Source of the DNA: DATFVA01 sp963815785
GTDB taxonomy: Bacteria; Bacteroidota; Ignavibacteria; Ignavibacteriales; Ignavibacteriaceae
Length of the DNA stretch: 64,000 nt
Assembly: GCA_963815785.1 (NCBI GenBank)
Contig: CAWFHZ010000007.1
Coordinates: 744,001-808,000 of the forward strand
Direction of reading: 5' to 3'
Shown: positions 55,714 to 64,000 of the stretch, piece by piece
Layout: every line of letters starts with the position of its first letter
Position numbering within the stretch: position 1 is the first letter of the stretch
Notes under the pieces: generated by a model
Database searches by the model: none
What the model was told of the DNA's origin: nothing
What the model saw: only the letters and a program-made list of their open reading frames with translations
Program-made: the position numbers and the translations under genes

Positions 55714-56115
55714 ATGAACGATAATCATAATAATGAAAACGTGGAAGTTAAACAGGAAAAACAATCGTGGGAAAAAATTGTAAACTCTGAATGCAGTTAC
55801 GCTCCTATGGTTGATATATATGAAACAAAGGATGACTTCGTTCTTGTTGCAGATATGCCGGGCGTGGATAAAGATAAAGTAAATCTGAGAATGGAAGAAG
55901 GGTCATTGTTAATTTTCGGAGAAATTAATTATCAGGTAACGTTAAATCGAAAATATATTCTGAAAGAGAAAGAGACAGGTCATTACTTCAGGAAATTTAA
56001 GATTTCAGATTCTATTGATGAAACCAAGGTATCAGCAAAATTTGAAAATGGTCAGTTGTTGGTTGTACTTCCTAAACACGAACGTGTAAAACCGCGTATA
56101 ATTAATATTAAGTAA
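55714..56115 (+). CDS. Hsp20/alpha-crystallin small heat shock protein (second copy)
   Basis: A 133-residue small heat shock protein. The domain is shown by YAPMVDIYETKDDFVLVADMPGVDKDKVNLRMEEGSLLIFGE, then YFRKFKISDSIDETKVSAKFENGQLLVVLPK. It is clearly diverged from the copy before dnaK and has a shorter, more charged N-terminus. A terminator follows at 56136-56167, closing the hsp20-dnaK-hsp20 unit. Confidence 0.95.
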   Translation: MNDNHNNENVEVKQEKQSWEKIVNSECSYAPMVDIYETKDDFVLVADMPGVDKDKVNLRMEEGSLLIFGEINYQVTLNRKYILKEKETGHYFRKFKISDSIDETKVSAKFENGQLLVVLPKHERVKPRIINIK

Positions 56116-56135
56116 TTAATCTATCCTTTAAAGAT

Positions 56136-56167
56136 AAAATGCCTGTCAATATCTGGCAGGCATTTTT
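56136..56167 (+). terminator. Rho-independent terminator after the hsp20-dnaK-hsp20 cluster
   Basis: AAAATGCCTG (56136-56145) pairs with CAGGCATTTT (56157-56166), giving a strong stem followed by T bases. It is the best terminator in the window. Confidence 0.8.
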
Positions 56168-56265
56168 ATTAACAGCTCAAGCAAATTACACTTTTTTACT
56201 TTTTATTTTTAGCCCTCGTTTCTTTATCTTTCCCCCTTAAGTAACAGTTATTATCCGGGTTATTA

Positions 56266-57366
56266 ATGACACATAGCTCTCAAAAGAATCGTATCATTTT
56301 CATTGATCTGATGCGGGCTTTTGCTGTTCTACAAATGGTCCAGGGGCACACTACCGATGTATTCCTTGCAAATTCATATAGAAGTACTGACTTCCCTGTT
56401 TATGCAGCATGGCTTTTTATGAGAGGAATGACAGCCCCGATATTCATGTTTTCTGCAGGGGTAGTTTTTACATATTTATTCCGACTGGTAAAAGAACCGT
56501 TTGAAAATAATCAGCGAGTCAAAAAAGGATTTAAAAGGGTTATCTTACTTGTTGCACTGGGTTATCTTCTCCGTTATCCCACTGCAACAATTGTTGATTT
56601 CTCACAAGTCACGCATGAACAATGGCAGATTTTTATGGCTGTAGATGTTCTTCAAAGTATCGGTATGGGAATATTCTTTTTGATAATATGTGCATACATT
56701 GCTGAGAAATTTAATTTAAGCGATTACGTTGTACTTTCAATCGGTGCTGTACTGTTCTTTCTGGTCCAGCCTTTTTTTGCAACTATTAACTGGACAAATT
56801 TCTTACCTGTTCCTATTGCAGGTTATTTTTATCAGGGCACCGGATCTAACTTTCCTCTATTCCCCTGGGTGGGGTATGTAATCTCAGGAGGGGTACTTGG
56901 CAGTTATCTTGCTAAAAATCCAATGGTATTTAAATCTGTGAAATTCAGTACAAGAATTTTTATTGCCGGAGGAATCCTGTTTGGATTAGCTTTAATAATA
57001 AATACTTTATTGCAAAATTTCTCGGGAGCTCATTTTAAAGCATGGGTAGACGATCCATTACTCTCTATGACACGGCTTGGTTTTGTATTAATGTTAAATG
57101 CTGTGGTTTCTTTTATTTCGCTAAAGGTTGATACTATACCGAGGTTTCTTATTCTTGTTGGAAGAAATACTCTATTGATCTATATTGTACACCTAATGAT
57201 TTTGTATGGAAGTGCATGGAATCCAGGTTTGATTTTATTGTTCGGTGAAAGTTTTGGTGTCTGGAAAACTGTTGGTGGCGCAGTAGGAATGATTACATTA
57301 ATGTCTTTAATGGTTTTAACAATCCATAAATTAAAAATTAAAAACAAACAGCTCGTAACTGAATAA
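56266..57366 (+). CDS. Membrane acyltransferase, HGSNAT/DUF1624-like
   Basis: A 366-residue polytopic membrane protein. The N-terminal motif RIIFIDLMRAFAVLQMVQGHTTD (catalytic His about 27) and GMTAPIFMFSAGVVFTYLF match the heparan-alpha-glucosaminide N-acetyltransferase catalytic domain family, which moves acetyl groups across membranes onto sugars. About ten helices follow, with LIYIVHLMILYGSAW near the end. The substrate in this organism is unknown. The ruvB gene begins 7 bases after the stop. Confidence 0.82.
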   Translation: MTHSSQKNRIIFIDLMRAFAVLQMVQGHTTDVFLANSYRSTDFPVYAAWLFMRGMTAPIFMFSAGVVFTYLFRLVKEPFENNQRVKKGFKRVILLVALGYLLRYPTATIVDFSQVTHEQWQIFMAVDVLQSIGMGIFFLIICAYIAEKFNLSDYVVLSIGAVLFFLVQPFFATINWTNFLPVPIAGYFYQGTGSNFPLFPWVGYVISGGVLGSYLAKNPMVFKSVKFSTRIFIAGGILFGLALIINTLLQNFSGAHFKAWVDDPLLSMTRLGFVLMLNAVVSFISLKVDTIPRFLILVGRNTLLIYIVHLMILYGSAWNPGLILLFGESFGVWKTVGGAVGMITLMSLMVLTIHKLKIKNKQLVTE

Positions 57367-57373
57367 ATTTAAA

Positions 57374-58402
57374 ATGAGAAAATCCGAAACAACTAAGCCT
57401 GAAATAAATGAAACTGAAATTAAGATAGAACAAACACTCAGACCAAAGAAAATTTCAGATTTCAAAGGACAAAAAAAGATTACTGAAAATCTGAATGTTT
57501 TTATTTCAGCAGCGAGCAAACGAGAAGAGGCTCTCGATCATGTTCTGCTAACGGGACCTCCCGGTTTAGGCAAAACAACTCTTGCACACATAATTGCAAA
57601 TGAAATGGGTGTGAAACTTAAAATAACTTCAGGCCCTGTGCTTGAAAAACCGGGTGATCTTGCTGGAATACTTACGAACCTTGAAGAGAAATCAGTTTTA
57701 TTTATTGATGAAATACACCGGTTAAGCCCGGTAATTGAAGAATATCTTTATTCCGCAATGGAAGATTATAAACTCGATATAATGATTGATTCAGGACCAA
57801 ATGCCAGGACTGTACAAATCAGTCTGCCTAAATATACATTGGTCGGTGCAACTACTCGCGCCGGAATGCTTTCATCGCCATTGCGTGATCGTTTTGGAAT
57901 TAAGTTCAGGTTGGATTATTACGAATCTGAAACATTGCTCTCAATTGTTCAGCGATCTGCAAAAATACTCGAATTAAAAATTGAAAAAGATGCCGCCCTG
58001 GAAATTGCTAAAAGATCAAGAGGCACGCCAAGAATTGCTAACAGGCTTCTTAGAAGAACAAGGGATTTTGCCGACTTTGAAGATAAGAAAACTGTTGATG
58101 TTGATGTGGCTAAAAAAGCATTGAAAGCCCTGGAAGTTGATGAATATGGTCTTGATGAAATGGATAAGGAAATTATTCTGGCAATAATTGAAAAGTATAA
58201 AGGCGGACCGGTTGGGTTAAATACACTTGCGGTTGCAGTTAATGAAGATGCCGGAACAATAGAAGAGGTTTATGAACCGTTTTTAATTCAACAGGGATTT
58301 ATACAACGCACACCCCGGGGAAGAGAAGTTACTTCTCTTGCATATAAAAGATTCGGTAAAGTAAAATCTGAACCCGGTAAAACCGATTCTTTATTTGAAT
58401 AG
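57374..58402 (+). CDS. ruvB: Holliday junction branch migration DNA helicase RuvB
   Basis: RuvB is the AAA+ motor that drives branch migration with RuvA. Walker A is GPPGLGKTTLAH, Walker B is FIDEIHRLSPVIEEYLYSAMED, sensor 1 GATTRAGMLSSPLRDRFG, and the C-terminal winged helix has GPVGLNTLAVAVNEDAGTIEEVYEPFLIQQGFIQRTPRGR. At 342 residues it is normal. It shares the operon with the preceding acyltransferase and lies 15 bases before the M1 gene. Confidence 0.97.
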   Translation: MRKSETTKPEINETEIKIEQTLRPKKISDFKGQKKITENLNVFISAASKREEALDHVLLTGPPGLGKTTLAHIIANEMGVKLKITSGPVLEKPGDLAGILTNLEEKSVLFIDEIHRLSPVIEEYLYSAMEDYKLDIMIDSGPNARTVQISLPKYTLVGATTRAGMLSSPLRDRFGIKFRLDYYESETLLSIVQRSAKILELKIEKDAALEIAKRSRGTPRIANRLLRRTRDFADFEDKKTVDVDVAKKALKALEVDEYGLDEMDKEIILAIIEKYKGGPVGLNTLAVAVNEDAGTIEEVYEPFLIQQGFIQRTPRGREVTSLAYKRFGKVKSEPGKTDSLFE

Positions 58403-58417
58403 TACTAGGAGGGTATT

Positions 58418-60313
58418 ATGAAATTAGTTTTAAAGATTTCCATTCTTCTTATAATTATGTTCCTCAATTATCAGCCGTCTATGGCTCAGAAAGAATTTAT
58501 TCCGCGAAATATTCAGGATGCATACAATAAAGGAACCCGTTCATATGATGGAAGCCCGGGACCAAATTACTGGCAGAATTTTTCTGACTATAACATTAAG
58601 GCTGATTTCGAACCGCATAAAAGAATGTTAACGGGAAGTGAACAAATTGTTTATCACAATAATAGTCCTGATACTCTTACCCAGATGGTAATCCGCTTAT
58701 ATCAGAATATTAACACGTCTACAGCAGCAAGAGATTTTAATTTGAATCCTGAAATGGTTACGGAGGGAATGAGCATCACTCATTTAAAGATTAACGAGGT
58801 CCAACAGGATTTAAATGATCGGAAAATCTTTGCAACATCCGGAACTTTGTTCTTTATAGTAATGAAAGAAAATCCTGTTCTGCCGCATTCAGAAATAAAT
58901 CTGAATATTGAATGGGATTTTACTCTTTCTGAAGCACAAAGCATAAGAATGGGTACTTATGATTCAACATCTTCTCTTTTAGGTTACTGGTATCCTCAAA
59001 TTTCTGTTTACGATGATATTGATGGCTGGGATGTAATTCCGTATACAGGTTTACAGGAATTCTATAATGACTTTTCCAATTACAATGTTGAAATGACTGT
59101 TCCCAATAACTTTGCAGTTTGGGGAACCGGAATTCTTCAGAACCCTGAAGATATTTTTACAAGTTATTATCTTGGTAAATATAGGAACGCATTCAAGAGT
59201 GACAGCATAATTAATATTATTACGAAAGCTGATTTGGGAAAAAAAATATTTCAGGATAAGAAACCAAGTAATACCTGGATGTACAAAGCAGAGAATGTAA
59301 CTGACGTGGTATATGGAACAAGTGATCATTACCTGTGGGATGCTACAAGTCTTGAAGTTGAACCGGGAAGAAGAGTTTACATTGCAGCTGTTTATAAAAA
59401 AGAATCGGAAGATTTTTATGGTGTGGCAAAACTTGCAAAACAGTGCATCGATTTCTTTTCGAATGAAATGCCTGCTGTTCCTTTTCCGTTTCCTTCTTTT
59501 ACGGTTTTTAACGGTGAAGGAGGTATGGAATTTCCAATGCTGATAAATGACGGAACAACAGAATCTTATAAGAGCACAGTGGGGTTGACATCGCATGAAA
59601 ATGCTCACCAGTATTTCCCGTTCTATATGGGAACTAATGAACAAAAATATGCCTGGATGGATGAAGGCTGGGCAGTTTTTCTTCCTACCGATCTTGAAAA
59701 GAAATTAATTAATGACAGAAGAAGGATAGACAGGGAAGTTCAGAATTTTGATACTTATGCCGGAACCGAAAATGATATACCTCTTTTTGTTACAACAGAT
59801 AATATGTCATACAGACCTTACAGGCTGGCTTCATATACTCGTCCTGGACTTTCATACTTATTCCTCAGGGATGCTTTGGGGGAAGATCAATTCAAAGAAG
59901 CAATAAAAAATTATATAAATAACTGGCATGGCAAACATCCGGGTCCGTTCGATTATTTTTTCTCTTTCAATAATTCGACGGGAAAAGATTTGACCTGGTT
60001 CTGGAAGCCGTGGTACTTTACCAGGGATTTTGCTGACCTTGCAATAAAAAATGTTGTGGTCAATAGCGGTAAAGTTTCGGTTGAAGTAGAAAAAATTGGT
60101 AAGGTTCCAGTTCCAGTAAATCTTACTTTTTATTACTCCGATGGAACAAAGGATTCCGTTTATAAATCCACATCGATCTGGGAAACTAACGATGTGGTAA
60201 AAATTGAATTTATTCCTGCAAAGCCGGTAACTAAAATAAAACTTGGTTCGACGGATATACCGGATAGTAATATAAAAAACAATTTTTACGAGGTTGAAAG
60301 AAACCAGGATTGA
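58418..60313 (+). CDS. M1 family zinc metallopeptidase, secreted
   Basis: A 631-residue M1-like peptidase with signal peptide (SILLIIMFLNYQPSMAQ). The zinc motif HENAH (393-397) and Glu 416 (MDEGWAVF) are spaced as in M1 (18 residues between). The N-terminal beta-domain (DYNIKADFEPHKRMLTGSEQIVYHN) is also M1-like. The canonical GAMEN exopeptidase motif is not obvious; a Gly-Gly-Met-Glu-Phe (GGMEFPML) takes its place, so substrate preference may differ from the copy at 19274. A ribosome site GGAGGG precedes the ATG. Confidence 0.88.
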   Translation: MKLVLKISILLIIMFLNYQPSMAQKEFIPRNIQDAYNKGTRSYDGSPGPNYWQNFSDYNIKADFEPHKRMLTGSEQIVYHNNSPDTLTQMVIRLYQNINTSTAARDFNLNPEMVTEGMSITHLKINEVQQDLNDRKIFATSGTLFFIVMKENPVLPHSEINLNIEWDFTLSEAQSIRMGTYDSTSSLLGYWYPQISVYDDIDGWDVIPYTGLQEFYNDFSNYNVEMTVPNNFAVWGTGILQNPEDIFTSYYLGKYRNAFKSDSIINIITKADLGKKIFQDKKPSNTWMYKAENVTDVVYGTSDHYLWDATSLEVEPGRRVYIAAVYKKESEDFYGVAKLAKQCIDFFSNEMPAVPFPFPSFTVFNGEGGMEFPMLINDGTTESYKSTVGLTSHENAHQYFPFYMGTNEQKYAWMDEGWAVFLPTDLEKKLINDRRRIDREVQNFDTYAGTENDIPLFVTTDNMSYRPYRLASYTRPGLSYLFLRDALGEDQFKEAIKNYINNWHGKHPGPFDYFFSFNNSTGKDLTWFWKPWYFTRDFADLAIKNVVVNSGKVSVEVEKIGKVPVPVNLTFYYSDGTKDSVYKSTSIWETNDVVKIEFIPAKPVTKIKLGSTDIPDSNIKNNFYEVERNQD

Positions 60314-60423
60314 AATAATCTTCATATGGCAAATTCACTCAAAGTTCGCGCAGATGAGCCTGTTTTATCATTAATACATTCCATCTGAATTTTTAATAAT
60401 TATTTAACACAGGAATTACTAAT

Positions 60424-60431
60424 TATTTTTG
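60424..60431 (+). promoter_or_regulatory. Possible -7 box of the phn operon
   Basis: TATTTTTG matches TAnnTTTG; a TTTA (60403-60406), not TTTG, sits 17 bases upstream. A hairpin ATGCTAA/TTAGCAT (60432-60438 / 60447-60453) starts right after it and could act in the leader. No Pho box was recognised. Confidence 0.35.
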
Positions 60432-60479
60432 ATGCTAAAAGAAATATTAGCATATTAGAAATTCTAAAATCAGTTAGTT

Positions 60480-61409
60480 ATGAGATCCTTAAAATACCTT
60501 CTATACCTTTCGCCGATAATTATTTTCGTTGTTATTTCTTCTGCCCGTGAGTTAAATGAAGGAGCACTCGGTACAAGAAGTAACCCGATTAAACTGTATT
60601 TCACTCCTTCAGTTGATGCTAAACGAATCACTACGAACGCAAAGGAACTGACAGATTTCCTGGAAAATGAAACAGGCTACTATTTTACAACCGCAGTTCC
60701 CGCAAGTTTTGTTGCCGTTGTTGAAGCATTTGGTACTAAAAAAGCGGATATCGCAAGTATTAATACTTTTTCTTATTTAATGGCTAATGCAAAATATGGC
60801 GCCGAGGCAAGACTTAGAATAGTTCGTGATAATAATGAAACATCATACAGGGGACAGTTTATAACAAGATACGATTCAGGTATTGATAGCTTGCAGGATA
60901 TTGATGGAAGAAGTTTTGCTTATGTTGATCCTTCTTCTACTTCAGGGTATATTCTTCCCAAAGCGATGCTGGATAAAAAAGGAATTAAGCCAAGTGAAAC
61001 AGTCTTTGCAATGAGACATGATAATGTTGTAACAATGGTTTACCAGGGGCAAGTTGCCGCCGGAGCAACATATTATGCTCCGCCTGATCCTTTAACGCAT
61101 GAAATTCTTGATGCGAGAATGAGGGTTGAAAAACAATTTCCTGATGTAGAAAAGAAAGTGAAAATAATCGGATTCACTCAACGGATACCAAATGATCCTT
61201 GGGTTTTCAGAAAAGATATGAGTGAAGAAATGAAGGAAAAAATAATTGACGCCTTACTGAAATATGTTAAAACTCCACAGGGAGGCAAATCGCTTTATGA
61301 TATTTACGATATACGAGGATTGATACGAACAAAGGATAGTGATTATGATGGATTAAGGAAATTACTTGAACAACAGAATATAAAATTTGAAAACCTAATG
61401 AAAAACTAA
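60480..61409 (+). CDS. phnD: Phosphate/phosphonate ABC transporter substrate-binding protein, PhnD-like
   Basis: A PhnD-family binding protein of 309 residues with an N-terminal signal/anchor segment (YLLYLSPIIIFVVISSAREL). Family motifs are NPIKLYFTPSVDAKRITTNAKELTDFLENETG, ADIASINTFSYLMA, DSLQDIDGRSFAYVDPSSTSGYILPKAML and GQVAAGATYYAPP. It delivers phosphonate, phosphite or phosphate to PhnE. Its stop overlaps the phnC ATG by 1 base. The exact ligand cannot be read from sequence. Confidence 0.9.
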   Translation: MRSLKYLLYLSPIIIFVVISSARELNEGALGTRSNPIKLYFTPSVDAKRITTNAKELTDFLENETGYYFTTAVPASFVAVVEAFGTKKADIASINTFSYLMANAKYGAEARLRIVRDNNETSYRGQFITRYDSGIDSLQDIDGRSFAYVDPSSTSGYILPKAMLDKKGIKPSETVFAMRHDNVVTMVYQGQVAAGATYYAPPDPLTHEILDARMRVEKQFPDVEKKVKIIGFTQRIPNDPWVFRKDMSEEMKEKIIDALLKYVKTPQGGKSLYDIYDIRGLIRTKDSDYDGLRKLLEQQNIKFENLMKN

Positions 61410-62170
61410 TGCTGCTTGAAGTAGAAAATCTCCATAAAATTTATAAGAACGGAACTCACGCTTTAAAAGGTGTTTCCTTCAAAGTTGAAGAAGGCGAATT
61501 TCTCGTGATAATCGGTTTAAGCGGCTCGGGAAAATCAACTCTTCTCAGATGTATTAACCGGTTGATAGAACCAACATCGGGGAAAGTAAAATTTCTTGAT
61601 AAAAATATTACACATATAAGAGGCGAAGAACTCCGTAGAGTAAAATCACAAATCGGGATGGTTTTTCAGCAGTTTAATCTGATAAAAAGGCGATCTGTTT
61701 TAACAAATGTAATTACAGGCAAACTTGGATCACTGGGAACCTTTGAATCAGTATTCGAACGATTCAGTGATAATACAATTAAAGAGGCTTATACAAACCT
61801 TGAAAGAGTTGGGATAACTGAAAAAGCAAATATCAGGGCTGATTCATTAAGCGGCGGACAGCAGCAAAGAGTAGCAATAGCCCGAAGTTTGATGCAAAAT
61901 CCTAAACTACTTCTGGCTGATGAACCCGTTGCTTCGCTTGATCCTGCAACCTCAAATTCTGTTATGCAATATTTCGAAAAAATTAATAAAGAGCTTGGGA
62001 CAACAGTAATTTGTAATCTTCACTTTCTCAGCCTGGTACGCAGGTACGCTTCAAGAGTGATTGCTCTTAAAGCAGGGGAGATTATTTATGAAGGAATGCC
62101 TTCAGATATTGATGAAACATGGTTTAAAACAATTTATGGTGAAGACGCAGAGGAGGTTGAAATAAGATGA
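61409..62170 (+). CDS. phnC: Phosphonate ABC transporter ATP-binding protein
   Basis: An ABC ATPase of 253 residues: Walker A GLSGSGKST, Q-loop VFQQFNLI, signature LSGGQQQRVAIARSL, Walker B LLLADEPVASLD and a late His in NLHFLSLVRRYASRVIALKAGEIIYEG. The PhnC-type N-terminus (LLEVENLHKIYKNGTHALKGV) and a 4-base overlap with phnE on one side and 1-base with phnD on the other support an operon. Confidence 0.92.
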   Translation: MLLEVENLHKIYKNGTHALKGVSFKVEEGEFLVIIGLSGSGKSTLLRCINRLIEPTSGKVKFLDKNITHIRGEELRRVKSQIGMVFQQFNLIKRRSVLTNVITGKLGSLGTFESVFERFSDNTIKEAYTNLERVGITEKANIRADSLSGGQQQRVAIARSLMQNPKLLLADEPVASLDPATSNSVMQYFEKINKELGTTVICNLHFLSLVRRYASRVIALKAGEIIYEGMPSDIDETWFKTIYGEDAEEVEIR

Positions 62171-63240
62171 TTGATCCCGAACTGGAAATGCATCCGCACA
62201 ATATTATTGCAAAAGGAAAAAGACGGGAGGCAAAATTTAACTTTGTTAAATCAGTTTTCCTCGACATCTTTTTGGTTTTTTATAGTTTGATCGTAATCCA
62301 GAGAGCAATTTATTATAAGTTTATTCTGGATCTGCGGGATCTACCCTTCAGTTGGAACAACGTTTTAATAGTGTTAATGATCAGCATTATAATCGGGTAT
62401 TTATGGACCTATTCGCGAACATCACTTTCTGCTAAATTATTCGGGATTGCCAGGGAAAGCAAAACCACAAAATGGACTGTGGAAATTTTCGGCTGGTTAC
62501 TTTTTAATATCACTTTCATTGCCGGCTGGATAGTTACAAGAATTTCTATAGTTGATCTTTTCAGCAGTGAAGGAATTCAGGGAGCTGAAAGAATTTTCAG
62601 TTCATTATTCCGACCAGAGCTTGGAATTTTTGATGATGCTTTATTCGCTATGATAGAAACTATTTATATAGCTTTACTTGCAACATTAATTTCCATTCCA
62701 ATTACTCTTATTCTCTCATTCTTTACAGCAAGAAATTTAATGAAAGAAAACAAAGTAAGTTTTGCTGTATACTATGTGTTAAGAGTATTATTAAACTTTG
62801 TCCGTTCAATTGAACCGCTGATCTGGGCAATAATATTTTCAGTTTGGGTTGGAATTGGACCTTTTGCCGGTATGATAGCATTGCTGGTTCATACTATTGC
62901 TTCAAATGCAAAACTATATTCCGAGGCAATTGAGAATATTGAATCAGGTCCGGTTGAAGCAATAAGTGCAACAGGAGCAAATAAAATTCAGGTAGTATGG
63001 TATGCTGTGGTTCCTCAAATAGTATTGCCTTTTCTGTCCTTTACAATTTACCGTTGGGATATAAACGTGAGAATGGCTACAATCATTGGTCTGGTTGGAG
63101 GCGGCGGTATTGGTACTATGCTAATGCAGTACCAGGGTTTAGCTCGTTGGCATGAAGTGGGTTTACTTGTTCTTATGATTGCATTTGTTGTTTGGGTTAT
63201 GGATTATATAAGTGCCAAAATCCGTGAAGCGATTTATTAA
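62167..63240 (+). CDS. phnE: Phosphonate ABC transporter permease, PhnE-like, with N-terminal membrane extension
   Basis: A 357-residue permease, longer than the usual 260-280. The C-terminal half has the binding-protein-dependent transport motif region LLNFVRSIEPLIWAIIFSVWVGIGPFAGMIALLVHTIASNAKLYSEAIENIESGPVEAISATGANKIQVV with the EAA-like helix. The first ~140 residues add about three helices (FLDIFLVFYSLIVIQR, NVLIVLMISIIIGYLW, IFGWLLFNITFIAGWIV). A pstB-like gene follows after 23 bases. Confidence 0.88.
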   Translation: MIDPELEMHPHNIIAKGKRREAKFNFVKSVFLDIFLVFYSLIVIQRAIYYKFILDLRDLPFSWNNVLIVLMISIIIGYLWTYSRTSLSAKLFGIARESKTTKWTVEIFGWLLFNITFIAGWIVTRISIVDLFSSEGIQGAERIFSSLFRPELGIFDDALFAMIETIYIALLATLISIPITLILSFFTARNLMKENKVSFAVYYVLRVLLNFVRSIEPLIWAIIFSVWVGIGPFAGMIALLVHTIASNAKLYSEAIENIESGPVEAISATGANKIQVVWYAVVPQIVLPFLSFTIYRWDINVRMATIIGLVGGGGIGTMLMQYQGLARWHEVGLLVLMIAFVVWVMDYISAKIREAIY

Positions 63241-63263
63241 AATAATACTGATTGAACACATAA

Positions 63264-64000
63264 ATGAAAGAAACCAAAATATCAGTAAAGAACTTGAACC
63301 TGTTCTATGGAAAGAAACAGGCGCTTAAAAATGTATCAATGGATATTCCATCAAATAAAGTCACAGCATTCATTGGTCCTTCCGGCTGCGGTAAATCTAC
63401 TTTTATAAGAACTCTTAACAGAATGAACGATTTAATTGATGGGGTGAAGATTAGTGGTGAGGTGCTGATAGATGGAAAAAACATTTACGAAAGGAACGTT
63501 GATGTTGTAAATCTTCGCAGGAGCATCGGAATGGTGTTTCAGAAATCAAATTTATTCCCGATGTCAATTTACGATAATCTGGTTTATGGTGTTAAAATAG
63601 ACGGCACACGGGATAAGAAAAAATTGGATGAAATTGTAGAAAGGACTCTCAGCCAGGCTGCACTTGATAGATGAAGTTAAAGATCGTCTCAACGCACCTG
63701 CACTAAGTCTCTCCGGCGGGCAGCAGCAGAGATTATGTATTGCACGTACACTTGCAATCGAACCCGAAATAGTATTGATGGATGAACCCGCAAGTGCTCT
63801 TGATCCGATTTCAACTGCAAAAATTGAAGAACTTATTCACGATCTGAAAAGGAATTATACTATTGTAATTGTAACGCACAATATGCAGCAGGCTGCAAGA
63901 GTTAGTGATAATACTGCTTTCTTTTATATTGGCGAACTGATTGAGTATGGCAAAACAAGTAATATTTTTACAAAGCCGGCAAAAAAGCAAACCGAAGATT
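63264..64000 (+). CDS. pstB: Phosphate ABC transporter ATP-binding protein PstB, frameshifted, 3'-partial
   Basis: PstB powers high-affinity phosphate import. Walker A GPSGCGKSTFIRTLNRMNDL is the PstB form; GMVFQKSNLFPMSIYDN is the Q-loop. The first frame ends at 63674; removing one T at 63664-63665 gives LSQAALIDEVKDRLNAPALSLSGGQQQRLCIARTLAIEPEIVLMDEPASALD and the C-terminal VTHNMQQAARVSDNTAFFYIGELIEYG. The gene runs past base 64000. The other pst genes probably follow outside the window. Confidence 0.9.

Noticed and set aside
60325..60387. 20-residue open frame between the M1 peptidase and phnD
   Set aside because: No ribosome site, no conserved pattern and very short; likely non-coding.
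1..64000. CRISPR array, insertion sequence or prophage
   Set aside because: I saw no regularly spaced repeats, no transposase, integrase or phage structural motifs in either strand.

Overview
The window is AT-rich, gene-dense bacterial chromosome, probably from the Ignavibacteria/Ignavibacteriota (Bacteroidota-Chlorobiota side). The evidence is: (i) three proteins ending in type IX secretion (T9SS) C-terminal domains with the NYPNPF(N) signature; (ii) sprA and porX, the T9SS translocon and its response regulator; (iii) a Bacteroidota-style promoter (TTTG-N19-TAnnTTTG) in front of tRNA-Phe. The taxonomic call is inference; no 16S or marker search was possible. I found no prophage, IS element, CRISPR array or origin.

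Layout. 1-4.7 kb: a secreted gingipain-type (C25) peptidase, cut by the window edge. 4.7-8 kb: glmS and two GNAT/FemAB-like acyltransferases. 8.1-11.5 kb: tRNA-Phe, an M3 oligopeptidase lipoprotein, and a thioredoxin lipoprotein flanked by two tiny cysteine-rich tail-anchored proteins. 11.6-17.4 kb: a tight operon purC-DUF971-pgsA-pgpA-cinA-thpR-recA-recX. 17.4-24 kb: Nudix, glgC, M1 aminopeptidase, lpxH-like, PBP1A. 24.1-24.5 kb: a broken tRNA-Leu carrying a palindromic insertion, followed by an intact tRNA-Leu(CAG). 24.6-28.3 kb: unknown envelope proteins and a dihydroceramide-desaturase-like enzyme. 28.3-33.2 kb: prfC and the hpnCDE squalene pathway. 33.3-38.5 kb: M28 peptidase, a Porphyromonas-type peptidylarginine deiminase (PPAD)-like protein, and a beta-propeller T9SS cargo. 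39.2-47.9 kb: sprA and porX. 47.9-52.9 kb: tsaE-tsaB-DUF1573-accD-panC, convergent with coaX-birA. 53.2-56.1 kb: hsp20-dnaK-hsp20. 56.3-60.3 kb: membrane acyltransferase, ruvB, M1-like peptidase. 60.5-64 kb: phnD-phnC-phnE and a pstB that runs off the window.

How they work together. The window suggests a protein-degrading, T9SS-equipped cell. It encodes the secretion pore (SprA), its regulator (PorX), three likely cargos (C25 peptidase, PPAD-like deiminase, propeller protein) and four further peptidases (M3, M28 and two M1). Other clusters cover phospholipid and squalene synthesis, CoA/biotin/acetyl-CoA carboxylase, recombination, protein folding and phosphorus import.

Caveat. At least twelve single-base indels, mostly extra bases in short homopolymers, break nine otherwise well-conserved genes: C25 peptidase, PBP1A, hpnE, PPAD-like, propeller, sprA, tsaE, panC and pstB. 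Several are normally essential, so I read these as sequencing or assembly errors rather than true pseudogenes, and annotate the broken genes as single functional units where that is clearer.
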